64,000 nucleotides of DNA from Persea americana (GCA_029852735.1 CM056809.1:35544444-35608443), one strand, 5' to 3'; counted from the stretch's first letter, positions 35,801 through 45,985 are shown. Notes: generated by a model not told the origin, from the sequence alone. Translations and numbers: made by a program.

Positions 35801-36910
35801 GAAGTCCACGCAGACCCTCCATTTTCCCGTCTTCTTTTTGACCACCACGGTGTTGGCTAGCCACTGCGGGTAGTGGACCTCTCTTATTGCACCTGCCTCG
35901 AAGAGCTTCTGAACTTCCTCAACCACGGCCTCTGTCTGCGGGACCCCAGTCCGGCGTGGCTTTTGAAGCACGGGCTCGTGGCCGGGATCCACCTTCAGTT
36001 CGTGGCAGATGACCGCGGGGTCAATGCCAGGCATCTCATAGGGTGTCCAGGCAAAGACCGCCTTATTTTCTTCGAGGAGGTTGAGCAACTCTGTCTTCTC
36101 GGTCTCGGGGAGCTGGCTTCCCACGAGAAAGAACCTGTCGGGGTCAGCAGGATCGATATTGACCTTGGTGAGGTCCTCGATGCTCTTTTGCGCCGGGGCC
36201 CGGCCGACGTCCCCGAGCTCGGCCTCTCCATCCAGCTCGGTTACATTGACTTGGGACGGCCCAGCCTCGTCAGAGAGTACGGCTAGCAGGCATTGCCTGG
36301 CCATGTGCTGGTCGCCTCTGACGGTGATCACTTCGGTTCGTCCCGATCGATTCTCCAAAGGGAACTTGAGTTTTTGATGCCGGGTGGAGGGCACCGCCTC
36401 CATGCTATGCAGCCATGTCCTCCCCATTATTACATTGTACGGGGAAGGGACATCGACCACTAGGAAGTCGACCTGCCTGCAGGCGCCTCCTACTTGGACT
36501 CGAAGGGAGATTTTGCCCTTGGGATATACAGGTTTAGAGCTGAAGCCTACCAGAGGGGTGCGGGCTGCCTGGAGGTCCTCATCTTTTAGTCCCAACTTTT
36601 TGAAGCAGTCGTAGTAGAGGACCTCGGATGAGCTGCCAGGGTCGACGAGGGCTCTCTGAACCAAGAAGTTTTGTAGCTTCAAGGTGAGCACTAGAGCGTC
36701 GTTCTGCGGCAGCTCGACGTCTTCCAAGTCTTTGTCAGAGAACCATATTCTGACCCCCTCTGTTTTGGCCTTCTTCGCGGCCGGTTCTGGTGCCGCGGTC
36801 AGCACCTGTTTTTTATGGGAGGCGCGCCTGGCCTCAGCTCGAGCCTGGGAGCTCTTCTTGGGTGGGGCGGCGAGGTGGATGACGTGGATGACGCCTTCCG
36901 GCTCGCTGTC
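32885..36910 (-). CDS. pol: pol: protease, reverse transcriptase, two RNase H domains, integrase
   Basis: The first Met is at 36,805 (1,306 residues), but the frame is open back to the UAG at 36,911. Numbering from that Met: aspartic protease with VDPGSS (54-59); RT about 285-480 with YIDD (431-434); RT-linked RNase H about 570-695 with YLSVSDHAV and ending LADFIVEF; second RNase H about 735-860 with VFVDGSS, NEAEYEAL, FSDSQLV and HADALA; integrase with an HHCC-type zinc finger (H959, H966, C997, C1000) and a D,D(35)E core at D1029, D1089 and E1125. All catalytic motifs are intact. The arrangement identifies the Tat lineage. It encodes cDNA synthesis and integration functions, but its expression needs passage of the upstream UAG. 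Confidence 0.96.
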   Translation of the reverse strand, partial: DSEPEGVIHVIHLAAPPKKSSQARAEARRASHKKQVLTAAPEPAAKKAKTEGVRIWFSDKDLEDVELPQNDALVLTLKLQNFLVQRALVDPGSSSEVLYYDCFKKLGLKDEDLQAARTPLVGFSSKPVYPKGKISLRVQVGGACRQVDFLVVDVPSPYNVIMGRTWLHSMEAVPSTRHQKLKFPLENRSGRTEVITVRGDQHMARQCLLAVLSDEAGPSQVNVTELDGEAELGDVGRAPAQKSIEDLTKVNIDPADPDRFFLVGSQLPETEKTELLNLLEENKAVFAWTPYEMPGIDPAVICHELKVDPGHEPVLQKPRRTGVPQTEAVVEEVQKLFEAGAIREVHYPQWLANTVVVKKKTGKWRVCVDFTDLNRACPKDSFPLPKIDQLIDATAGHDRMSFLDAYRGYHQIPLYAADQEKTAFITPRGTYCYKVMPFGLKNAGATYQRLVTKMFQAQLGKTVEVYIDDMVVKSKRSQDHLTDLRQIFDILHQFQLKLNASKCAFGVGSGKFLGSLVTRRGIEANPDQITAIQDLQCPTSAKQVQRLTGMAAALNRFISRASDKCRPFFQLLRKGSKFQWTSECSQALQQLKQYLSSPPLLSTPTSGEALFLYLSVSDHAVSSVLIREDNGQQRPIYYTSKTLLDAETRYLQLEKLALALVNASRKLSHYFQTFTIVVVTEYPLKALLRKADFSGRISKWAVELGQYDIKYQPRTAIKAQVLADFIVEFTPQSSAPTALDTELGGDRAAEVVTETEQEHSWGELLDSSWKVFVDGSSTSKRAGAGVVLQSPEGLVIEQAVTLGFKASNNEAEYEALIAGLNSAKILEARSVVVFSDSQLVTSQLSGDYQARDDRMAAYLAHARGLLSQFERTEVRQIGRECNSHADALASLASAVEAGERRTIEVETLQEPSINLQQPRQLMCLDLGPSWMDPIIAYLKDDQLPEDRTEARKIRLKASRFWLSPDGKLYRKSFTGPYLQCVHPSKVDDFLYEIHEGVCGSHIGGRSLAYRAISQGYWWPYMQKDAQLYARKCEKCQKFSHSLHQPAQDLSPLSSPWPFAQWGLDIVGPLHRTPGNKRWLIVATDYFTKWVEAKPLSSITELDTKNFVWKNIITRFGIPRTLISDNGTQFDSNLFKSFCQEYGTRNIYSTPAYPQSNGQAEISNKVLLDGIKKRLDRAKGRWAEELPSVLWAYRTTPRRSTSATPFSLAYGMEAVIPLEVGLPTLRSELCDQGLNDLNVARELDLAEERREAVAIRLVAYQQQLARGYNPKVRERRFAIGELVLKKTLPGDRDPNDGKLAPNWQGPFRVTSTAGRSAYRLEDMEGKPLPRPWKATHLKKFYF

Positions 36911-37129
36911 CTAGTTATCAGCTTCCCGCCGCGGAGGTCGGCCGTCACCTCGGCCCTCCTGCTTGATATACTCCCGTAGGTGCCCCTCCTTCACAAGGTC
37001 TTCCAGGTGGAACTTGAAGCTCTTACATTCGTTGGTCCTGTGCCCGTTCTGCTTGTGGTAGGCACAGAACTTGGTCTGATCCCGGGAGGAGGGGTCGGTC
37101 ATCATTGGCCGCGGCCACTTGAAAAACGG
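36911..37129 (-). CDS. gag: gag C-terminal part with zinc-knuckle-like motif
   Basis: Same frame as the gag core upstream and pol downstream, bounded by TAG at 37,130-37,132 and at 36,911-36,913. It encodes FKWPRPMMTDPS and then a nucleocapsid-like C-x2-H-x5-H-x4-C motif (CAYHKQNGHRTNEC), the modified knuckle usual in Tat gag proteins. The TAG at 36,911 (next base G) may be the normal gag/pol boundary. Confidence 0.8.
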   Translation of the reverse strand, partial: PFFKWPRPMMTDPSSRDQTKFCAYHKQNGHRTNECKSFKFHLEDLVKEGHLREYIKQEGRGDGRPPRREADN

Positions 37130-38305
37130 CTACGCCTTTATTTTGTTGAGGAGCCTATAGATTGGCTCCTTGAAGATGGTGTTCACGGCCACGTAGGAGG
37201 TCGGCTCGTGGCCGGACCTTCTGCTGCTCCGTGATCCCGACGTCGAGGCGGAGGGGTTTCGGGGCTGCTCCGAGGACCGGGCCTTGCGCCGATCCGGGGA
37301 TGGGTCCCTTCGACGATCCTCCCTCCTGGAGGACCTGCTGTCTCCCTTGGCCGGTTGGCTCTTCTTGGTGAGACCAAAGTTCTCCCGACCTCGCGCCTCG
37401 TCTTCTTCCGCCAAGATGAACCGGTTTGCCCGGGTCATCAGCTCCTTCATGGTGGTCACGGGGTACATGACCAGCTGCGCCCGAAGTGGGATACCTGGCT
37501 GCAGGGCCAGCTGGAAAGACCTCACCGCTAGCTCCTCGGAAGCGCACTCGATCTGGCTGTAAACAGTCCAGAATCGTCGGGCGAACTGGGTGACGTTCTC
37601 ATTCTCCTGCATCCGGAGGGCCATCAGGTCGGCATCGGTCTTTGGGATGACACGATGAGCCTGGAACTTTCCCAGGAAGGAGGCCCGGAGCTGACGCCAA
37701 CTGGAGATGGAATTTTCGGGAAGCGAACAGAACCACCGTAGGGGGAGATCCGCCAAACTGGAGGAAAAGACTCGACAGTTCAGGGAATCGTCATCCCCCC
37801 AGACCGACATCCTTTGGACGTAATGTCGGAGGTGAGCAGCAGGATCCGAGGCCCCGTCATATAGGGTGAACCTTGGGACGCTGAACTTCTCGGGCAGCGT
37901 GTATCTTCGTATCTCCCTAGAGAAAGGAGACGCGCCAGTATCTTCAGCTTCAAAGGTGGCATACTGGTCCCGGTCGATACCAGCAGTCTCCAAATTCTGG
38001 CGGATAGTCTGCTTTACCTGCTGGTCGATCCACCTCTTCAGTTCATCGTCCTCCAACCCCTGGCATTGCTTCTTTGGCCCTTCATGTATGTGGCTGCTGC
38101 TAGAGCCTTCCTCTCTTTGGTCTCGGTCACGCCTCTTACTGTTGAGGACGTGCCTCAGGTCTTGTCCGCGGCCCGTACGCCTGGGCGGTGGGCTCTGATC
38201 CTTCTTGCCTTCGAGCTGTTGCGTGAGCCGTTCGATAAGCTCACGCTGTTCCTGGATGAGGAGGTTTTGTGCTCTGATGTCCGCCAGGCGGGGGTCTTCG
38301 TCCGC
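37130..38305 (-). CDS. gag: gag core (retrotransposon gag domain)
   Basis: Open from 38,305 to the TAG at 37,130. It carries the retrotransposon gag core: RRYTLPEKFSVPRFTLYDG, DPAAHLRHYVQRM, WFCSLPENSISSWRQL, FARRFWTVYSQI, then a basic RSS/RRE-rich tail. Gag forms the particle in the cytoplasm. The upstream in-frame TGA at 38,306-38,308 reflects a one-base frameshift relative to the N-terminal part; the TAG at 37,130 cuts the core from the nucleocapsid part. Confidence 0.88.
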   Translation of the reverse strand, partial: ADEDPRLADIRAQNLLIQEQRELIERLTQQLEGKKDQSPPPRRTGRGQDLRHVLNSKRRDRDQREEGSSSSHIHEGPKKQCQGLEDDELKRWIDQQVKQTIRQNLETAGIDRDQYATFEAEDTGASPFSREIRRYTLPEKFSVPRFTLYDGASDPAAHLRHYVQRMSVWGDDDSLNCRVFSSSLADLPLRWFCSLPENSISSWRQLRASFLGKFQAHRVIPKTDADLMALRMQENENVTQFARRFWTVYSQIECASEELAVRSFQLALQPGIPLRAQLVMYPVTTMKELMTRANRFILAEEDEARGRENFGLTKKSQPAKGDSRSSRREDRRRDPSPDRRKARSSEQPRNPSASTSGSRSSRRSGHEPTSYVAVNTIFKEPIYRLLNKIKA

Positions 38306-38610
38306 TCAAGGCTGGCCCGATGATGAGACTGCGATCCAGCCCGGGCTGTCTTCTCTTGCGGTTTGGTGACTGACTTGTCACCTTGCACGGGCCGCTTATG
38401 GCTATGGTGGGGTTGTTCTGGAGGTGGAACGTTGCGAAGGGAGAGCATGGTTACTTCCCTGGACTGTGACGCTGTTTGGACCGTGGGAGACCTCCCGCCA
38501 GACCTCCTTTGCTGAGGGGGAGGAGGCGGAAGATTTTGCGCCAGCGTAGGCTGCGTGGACACAGCCTTGCCCTTAGAAGGTCCTTCGCCATTTCTGGTTT
38601 TCGGAGGCAT
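38306..38610 (-). pseudogene. gag: gag N-terminal part, shifted out of frame
   Basis: The ATG at 38,610 opens MPPKTRNGEG, basic and proline/serine-rich, the usual first residues after the primer-binding site. The frame is one base off the gag core; both frames overlap near 38,300, so a one-base deletion (or a -1 ribosomal shift) there would explain it. The out-of-frame reading runs on to 38,155. Confidence 0.7.
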
Positions 38611-38644
38611 GGTGTTTACAAGCTTTTCGTTCAGTTTCCCACAG

Positions 38645-38653
38645 ACGGCGCCA
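38645..38653 (-). other. Primer-binding site
   Basis: Three bases after the 5' LTR the minus strand reads TGGCGCCGT, complementary to the 3' end of plant tRNA-Asp (...ACGGCGCCA). The complementarity weakens beyond nine bases (TGGCGCCGTCTGTGGG). Confidence 0.75.
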
Positions 38654-38656
38654 AAC

Positions 38657-39459
38657 TGTAGGCGGTAAAAACGACACCTACTTAGATTAGGATGAGATCG
38701 AGGTAAAACTCCTTAGGACGGGGAATGCTGAACTCCAAGAACCTGAAAAGGGAAGGAAAAAGACTTGGGTCAGAGGCCCTGGCTGCCGTGAGCCGAAGGC
38801 ACTCCGATGCCTGAGTTAGCTCTGGTAAAACTAAGCAGGAGGAGGAAGAGAGGAATGAGAGCGTGCGTAGTATTGAGGGTTGTGCGTTGGATATTGCGTA
38901 CCTTTCATGGGACTGATCCCATGCATATATAGGCAAATGTTCCTCGTGCATTCTCTCTGTGAGTGGGAGTAGGTGAGGTGAGGTCCCATCGTTCCTTACC
39001 CTGACAGGCGGCCGTAGGTGAAACGGACAACACCCCTACCTTACTTTCCATGCCTTCGGCCAGCTAGCGTACAGGGGTGATAAAGCACACCTCTTATCAC
39101 CATAAATGAGCAATCCTATCGCCATAAATGAGGTACCCTATCGCCATAAATGACCGCCCATATCTGTCAGAGTGCGCCGTATTTCCAAGAGGAAGGTGGC
39201 GGCCTACTCTGATTCTAGTGCTGCGGTATGGGACTAAGGATAGCGTGGCCGTGGCGCGCCCTTGTACCGGGCTGACGCCCATACCGAGATGCCGAACTGT
39301 GGTGCTGAGCTTGTAAGCTGCCGACTGATCTTACCGAGCTGCCAAGGTATTGACCGAGCTGCCGAGCTGCCGATCTTCTACTGCAGAGGCTGAGGAGCTC
39401 GGCGAGTTTAAGTCCGTGATCCTTGTCTAACTTCGCCATTACGGTGTTTTACCCACACA
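38657..39459 (-). repeat. 5' LTR (803 bp)
   Basis: Upstream LTR of the element. It differs from the 3' LTR by five C/T transitions and an 8-bp gccgagct duplication near 39,363. Confidence 0.97.
38924..38932 (-). promoter_or_regulatory. LTR TATA box (sense promoter)
   Basis: The minus strand reads CTATATATG, about 270 bp before the LTR's internal end, a plausible position for transcription start and an R-U5 of about 240 bp. The three ccataaatga repeats at about 39,093-39,154 lie upstream, where LTR enhancers usually sit. Confidence 0.6.
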
Positions 39460-39464
39460 GCTAG

Positions 39465-40740
39465 ATAATTATAGAGGCTGTTACTATAACTCTTCCTGCC
39501 AATGCAGATTAATTGGAAAAGGCTTAGATGATGGGTTATTGGCTCAAATCTTTATTATATGCTGGAAGTGGTTCCTCTATCTCTAATTGAGGGATTTTAT
39601 TTCATGTCATCCTTTGTTGTCAGTATGATTTGGCTTCCAGTGTTTTCATTTGGCATGAGGGATTCTGTTCAAACATGGAATTATTGAAGCCTAATGGAAG
39701 TGACATGAGAACTGAAGCAAAAATTTTAAAGTAACATGAGAAGTGTGGCAAATGGCTCCGAATAATCATTGTCCAAAAGTCATAAAAGAATTGCTGGCAC
39801 CATGCGGCCACACCAAGGATGTTATCTATGTATTGTTATAATGTTATTTGTTACTTTAATGAAGCTTGAAAAACCTCCCCTGATTGATATTACTGTTGAT
39901 ATTGGTTTCATTTGCAGTGTATGCAAAGCATGCTTTTGTGGTTTGTGTTTGATCTCCTCCCACATATTGAGTTATATTGAGTTAAATTGAAGTATGGTAT
40001 AGATGTTGCTCCACTTTTTCTAGGTTACACAATATACTGATGCTTCTGTGTAAACATAATGAAATACAATGGAATTGATATATCATTAAAAGTTATAATG
40101 TATAATCTTGATATAGTTAAAGTAGCAAAATTGATCAAACAAGATAGTCAAGGTAACAAAAAATTTGATGTGGTAGGGATTGTTTATATTTACAATTTTA
40201 CATGATAATTTTGTTTCTATAATACAACGTAAGTTGTCATCATCATCATCGTCTATAATATTATCTCTTTAATTGTCAACTGTACTACCATAACTTATGC
40301 CTGCCCACCCACCCTCAGGTCTCACCCCTGTGGACCTGTGGTTCAGTTGAACGTGGACACAACGTTGCTGCATTTAAATCAGTTGTATCTACTTCAAGCT
40401 GCTTCCGTTACTGCTTTGATCTTGGTTGATTTACCGCATTTGCTCATAATTGAGTAAATTGGCTTGACTAGCAGTTCACCACATTGTTTTTTATTTCTCT
40501 CAATGGGTGACTAAAATTTCTGAATTTTACTATTATTTAATTTGTTTGATAGGTGCTACCTTTATAGACTTCCAAGTTATAACAGTTGATGAGTTATGAA
40601 TAAAGGGTTTGCTTTCGCCAACAATTTTCTCATGGTTAACTGATGTGTTCAAAATGCTGGCAGTACAAGATAATTCAGTCTATTTAAAAAGAGTATAGCC
40701 AAGGATTTGAATTACTTGAATGATGGGTGGATATTCATTT
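39465..40740. other. Intron-like, non-coding
   Basis: T-rich DNA continuing the host sequence interrupted by the Tat element. No recognisable exon. Confidence 0.5.
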
Positions 40741-41262
40741 TCCATCTTCCGCTTATTCAAATTCAATTGAGTGAATTTTTTTTTTTTTATTATCATTTTT
40801 GGATCTCCACATTTTGAGTTTTTGTTTTGATTTTACTGTGTTCTACAGTTACTCAGAAATTAGGAGGGAAAAAGTTAGAGATTCTGCGCTTGAAGTAGTA
40901 ACTGACAATAAAATGGTAGGCAACCAATTTTAATATTTTCCCAAATTTATGTTTCAAGATCCCAATTTCCTGCATGTTAAATCAATTTTCACTAAACATT
41001 TTCCATCTTCCGCTTATTCAAATTCAATTGAGTGAATTTTTTTTTTATTATCATTTTTGGATCTCCACATTTTGAGTTTTTGTTTTGATTTTACTGTGTT
41101 CTACAGTTACTAAGAAATTAGGAGGCAAAAAGTTAGAGATTCTGCGCTTGAAGTAGTAACTGACAATAAAATGGTAGGCAACCAATTTTAAAATTTTCCC
41201 AAATTTATGTTTCAAGATCCCAATTTCCTGCATGTTAAATCAATTTTCACTAAACATTTATG
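40741..41262 (+). repeat. 261-bp direct tandem duplication containing an exon-like segment
   Basis: tccatcttccgcttattcaa recurs at 40,741 and 41,002, and the copies differ at few positions. Each includes ttctacag followed by an open segment (in copy 1 SEIRREKVRDSALEVV...NKM) and then gtaggc, i.e. a candidate exon with splice sites, which I do not recognise. The second copy changes a Ser codon within it to a stop (tactca to tactaa). Confidence 0.88.
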
Positions 41263-41271
41263 TTTTCAATG

Positions 41272-41516
41272 TCAAAGAATGTACTATATACGAGGTTTGA
41301 TTTTTGTCAAAGAATGTACTATATACGAGGTCTGATTTTTGTGCTTTTTCATCACATATAAGTACTGATTGTGCATATTGATTCTTTTGTCCAACTTAAA
41401 GCTCAGTTACATTCATCATACAGGGGCTTTGTGCTTTTTCATCACGTTTAAGTACTGATTGTGCATATTTATTGTTTTGTCCAACTTAAACGTGACTGAC
41501 ATTGATAATACAGGAG
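41272..41516 (+). repeat. Short tandem duplications (about 33 and 90 bp)
   Basis: tcaaagaatgtactatatac occurs twice (41,271 and 41,306 area), and gtgctttttcatcac recurs at 41,341 and 41,431 followed by similar 75-bp sequences ending in acagg. Confidence 0.85.
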
Positions 41517-42841
41517 CTCTCAAATAGAAACCTTGGTGCAACAAGTATAAATTCCAAGAGTTCTTGATCTCATGTTGTTTTTACATGTATCATTCAATCC
41601 TGATGCTAGGTATGCTATCAAACTTTGGGTAGATTATTTAATTAATAGTCGTTGATGCTATTAACCTTGATTTAATAGCAAGACAGGGAAGGAACAGTTG
41701 GTGCAAACTTTACATGCCAACCAAATGCCACTGTGGAAACCCAGCCCACCCCATACCCCAGACACTCAACCCCCTCTCTATTTCTTTTTTCTGTTTTCAA
41801 AGAAAAAAAAAGAAAAGAAATCTTGAATGGGAATATCTTATGTAAATTATACATCCAGATAGGTCAAAATTATAACAACCAAGGTCTGTCATTATGCATA
41901 TCATGTGGTAATTGGTTCGTAAGTAAAGTTTATATGTAGAGATGTTAACCATTGATATGAAATGCTATACAAATTATATTTTGTCACCCATTAAAGTTAC
42001 ATGAACTGTTTTTAAACCAGTATCAAAATCGGCATTGCTCAGGTTGAGTTGCCAAAAAAAAAAGTCTTAGAAGCTCATCACGAAGGCAGGATAAAATGCT
42101 TTTTAATTATATATAGGGTGTGAAAATTGGTTTAGTAAAAAACATTTTGTAATTATTATAAAATCAGTGAAAAAGGTTCATCTGCCTTAATGTCAAATTT
42201 GATTTAATTATTATTCTTGTATTACAAAAGTGCTAGGGTTTTCTTCTACTTGGAGATCCACCATTCATCTTGAGAAGTTCTCTAAGAGGGTAATAGCGCG
42301 GAAGAATAAAGTGAAAAAGATCAAACTCTGTGAAGAATTTTCGTAGAGATCGAGGTTTCAACTTTTCTCGATTTGAGCGCAACCAAGCTTCAAAGGTATA
42401 GATCTATTATCTATTTGTTTTAATAGATATAGTTGTGCTTCTTTATTTCTTGATCTATCTTCTTGATGGGTTATTTGATCTTAATGCATGAGATTATGGT
42501 TTTAGATATTGGGGTTAGGTTTTTGGCCTTGTAGGTATTTGCTCTCTACATCAAATGAGTCAAAAGTTTATGAATACATATTCACGAGGCCTACCTACTT
42601 CCGACAGTTAGTATCGGTGCGATCCCTATATTCTCATCGCGTTAGATCGGTCTTCTAGATCTATCCTCTATATGAGATGTGGAGTGGATGGATTTAGGGT
42701 TGTGTAAGGATTAGTTTTTGATGTTTTTATGCATGTATTATATTTTTTGTATGCATGAGAAGGAACTGGTTGGGCAAAAATCGTTGTTTTTCTGCAAACA
42801 GTGTGTCGGGTGCTCGAGCGGATTCATTACCGCTCGAGTGG
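41517..42841. other. Non-coding; LTR-like fragment with a palindrome at its right edge
   Basis: No gene. From about 42,235 the sequence resembles LTR leader DNA (purine-rich, ttctcgatttgagcgcaacc). An inverted repeat CTCGAGCGG/CCGCTCGAG (42,813-42,821 and 42,830-42,838) lies immediately before segmental duplication copy B begins. Confidence 0.4.
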
Positions 42842-43223
42842 GTGGGATATTCTTCATATTAAAACATTGCCTATTGGATTTTCGAGTCCTAAGATAACAT
42901 CCATTTCTAACAAACAGTAAATGCAATTCCAGATCTCTCATCATCTCTAACAAACAGTAAATGCAATTCCAGATCTCTCATCATCTGTTGATTACTATTT
43001 CTGGTAACTTGTTTGACTCTTGGAACTCCAACTTTTTGTTGAAAATCTTAATTTACTTTGACTTTGATTTCCTAGAATCGATCTATAAAAATGAGTTGCT
43101 TGTAAATGAGCTTATAAAAAACCATAAGCCCTCATTTATGAATGCAGTTAGTTAGGATTTAGCGACATTGGAACGCGTACTTTCTTTTACTTGTGCAAGA
43201 TAGATTGAAGAAATGAATATATT

Positions 43224-43224
43224 G

Positions 43225-43257
<33 letters not shown>

Positions 43258-43266
43258 GTGTGTGTG
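43224..43266. repeat. (GT)n microsatellite
   Basis: About 20 TG units with one slip. Confidence 0.9.
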
Positions 43267-43689
43267 ATAATTGACTGGGTTAGGCACAAGAATTTTGATT
43301 AATCTAACAAATAGAAATGCAATTCTAGATCTCTCTACTGTTTCTGGTAACTTGTTGGAATCTTGGAACTCTTACTGTAGTTAGTTTGGTGAAAATCTTA
43401 ATTTACTTTGACTTTGATTTCCTGTAATCGAACTACAAAAATGAGTTGCTTGTAAATGAGCTTATAAGAAGATTTAGCGACGTTGGAACGTGTACTTTTT
43501 TTTACTTGTGCGAGACAGATAATTGACTGGGTTAGGCACACGAATTTTGATTAATCTAACAAATTGGGATTCTCATTTGAGGCGTTCACAATGCATTTTG
43601 TTGCCTTTTCCTTACCTTTGATATCTCATGCTACTTAATGGCAGGTGGTGTCAATGATTAAATGGAAGAAACAAATGGTTGATGCCCCT

Positions 43690-44366
43690 GTTTCTATTTG
43701 CTGTTCTTTGAAGCATAGATTCCTATGAGATGGTGACAACGAGATCTAGCTTGGTTGCTTTCTGGCAAAGGCGCTGTTGGTCCTTCGCTCAAGTTGACGC
43801 TAGAAACGGTATGGGACAACTAACTTAGCCACTAGATGTCTCTTTAGATTGTATAATGCCGGGGTTTTGCATTTTTTTAATTTTACTGTGCTTTGTTTTG
43901 TTGTAAGATATTGTCTGTTTACATGGAATTGAAATTTGAGTTTTATTAAATGATTATTCTATTATATTATCACACTCTGTTCTGAAACCGTGTAAGGTTT
44001 AATTTGGTTTTTGGAATTTGTAAATTGATTTTCTGATCCTTACCATATAATAAAGCAGAAGTTTGTCGTCGACTCTATACCCCATACACGTGCCAAATGG
44101 AGGTCCCTTATCTTCCTCCTGGTTCCTCTCATCTACGTCCCTTCTGAGGCCCACTTTGCTGCACGTGTGCCAAATGAAGGGTAGATTTTCAGACACCACT
44201 GCGTAGGCCCACTTACACGAAGGAACTGGACTCTTCCCTTCCTCTCTTCCTCTCTCTCGATTGTTTCTCAAAGCTCTCTGGAAAAGAATTTCTCTTCACG
44301 TCTCTCTCTCACACCAATCTCCATCTTCCATCTCCCTTTCTATTTTTTCTGTTAGGAAACCCTTTT
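43690..44366. other. Copy-B-specific insertion, origin unclear
   Basis: Absent from copy A. At about 44,036 it contains tccttaccatataataaagcagaag, which resembles 5' termini of some plant Helitrons, but no matching 3' end in this orientation was found. Confidence 0.35.
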
Positions 44367-45985
44367 CACTGCTCTGCCTTATCTCGTCGATGGACTGCCG
44401 AAGCTCGACCCATTGATTATCGAAGCCGTCTCCTCTCTCGGCTGCAGGTGCTTCTTCTTCGTTTTTCTTTCTCTTCTTCTTCTCCCTCCACCTCCTCTGC
44501 CCTCTCCTTTTATTTTCTCTGTTTTGTTTCCTGTGTCATTTTCCCCCTCATATAGTGTATATGTGATTGCTGCCTATAAATTGAATATGCTGAATCATCT
44601 TGATTGGGTGTATTTGGGCCTTGGCAGTAATCACTTCAATTTAGAAGAGGTAATTCATATTTTTGATAATGCGGTGTGACAAGTTTTGTAGAAATTGTTA
44701 ATTACTGATTCTATAGTTGAATCTGACATTCGTTTTAACCTCCACTCAAATTAAACACAATTTTTTCAATCTTATGCATAGTCCCCCACCCCATTATCCC
44801 TAATGCTAAACCCTAATCTCTAATGCCTGCACTTGTTCTACCGTGATGGTTTCTACTGTGCTGGTCTCTGATTTTGAAAAAGTTTAGATTTTTTCAAGTA
44901 ATCTAGGGTTTTAGATTGAATTTCCTTGTGATATGGATGCTAGAACATCTGGTGGAGCTATAAAGCAATTAAGGATCTAAAAGCCAATCTACTCGGTTTG
45001 CTAATTTGATGGAGCTATCTTCTGGGTAAGAAAACTTGATATCATGTTTGCCATAGTGAGGTGTCAATTCTTCTATGTTGTATGGGATTGATCGCATACG
45101 TGAGTGGGATTTTTTTTAATCAATAGGGTGCGGTATTTGTATTTTTTCGTCTCATTTATGTTTGTGGTTTCAATTTTCGTGTCTTTTTTTTTTAGATACG
45201 AGCTTTTAGGTGTGCATCTTTACTGTAGCATCATGTTGATTTTGTGGAGTGGGCTCCAGGTAATTTCATGACGATGTATTGCCACTTCTGCTGTTTCTAA
45301 CTATTGGGGTTCAAGAATTACTATATTGATGGGTGAAGAGTATGTTTGGCATCGTTACTTTATGAATTGAATTTTATAGTGGAAATGAGTTGTGCAGAAC
45401 ATATTTGGAGACACTATGTTAGAATTGTTCCACGGACCAAATCAACAGTTTATTTTTTTTGGAGACATTCTTGTAAGTGGTACACAAACCCACATTACAT
45501 TAAATCCCATGTTAGAAACACTTGTTAAATGAACGTGCAAAACTTGATAGCTCTCATAACAAATTTGACCCACTGTTGTGGTATCAAATCCTCTACTTTT
45601 CTCTATGTTCTTACTTTTTACTGCAATTTCTGTTCTCAGTGTTTGGATTTTTTTTCCTTCATTAGGTTTTTGTTGAGTTGGAGTTTTGCGGGGATGGGTT
45701 TTGTGGATTTTGCTTGGATTGTTGTTGTTTGGATTTCTCTTTTATTTGATCCGTTATATTGAATGGGTTTTGTTCATGCATTTAGGGTTTTTTTTTTTTT
45801 TAGCCAGGGACTACTAATTTGAGATTGTGGACCACCTTTGCTGCCACAAGCCAACAGGAAAAAATAAGATTGACTGAACAATATACTCCATGAAACAGAT
45901 TTCTGAATTAGATTGATTGGTATCTTCAGTTTACTTCCTTGAATTAACCTAGTGTATGGTTGTATGGTATATTTTGTATTGCCAG

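Larger units (their letters stand above)
25147..39464 (-). mobile_element. Tat-lineage Ty3/gypsy LTR retrotransposon with target duplications
   Basis: A complete 14.3-kb element inserted on the minus strand, flanked by the 5-bp target duplication GCTAG (25,147-25,151 and 39,460-39,464). Order along its own sense strand: 5' LTR, primer-binding site, gag, protease-RT-RNase H-second RNase H-integrase, 109-bp repeat array, two antisense genes, polypurine tract, 3' LTR. The second (archaeal-type) RNase H between RT-RNase H and integrase, and antisense frames behind pol, are hallmarks of the Tat lineage (Ogre/Grande/RetroSor relatives). LTRs differ by five C/T changes and one 8-bp indel, so insertion is recent. 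Its GC-rich body contrasts with the AT-rich host DNA. Confidence 0.97.
42842..45690 (+). repeat. Segmental duplication, copy B
   Basis: Collinear with copy A (21,675-23,130): blocks at 42,842-43,028, 44,367-44,712, 44,824-44,985 and 45,000-45,690. Between the first two lies copy-B-only DNA: an internal duplication (42,960-43,200 against 43,315-43,560) around a (GT)n run, and 43,690-44,366. The short frame reading AAYKLNMLNHLDWVYLGLGS is preserved here too. Confidence 0.9.

Noticed and set aside
32906..38198. Long plus-strand open frames opposite gag and pol (for example 34,397-35,107 and 35,201-35,860)
   Set aside because: Shadows of the GC-rich pol and gag frames on the other strand; no motifs, no splice or promoter context.
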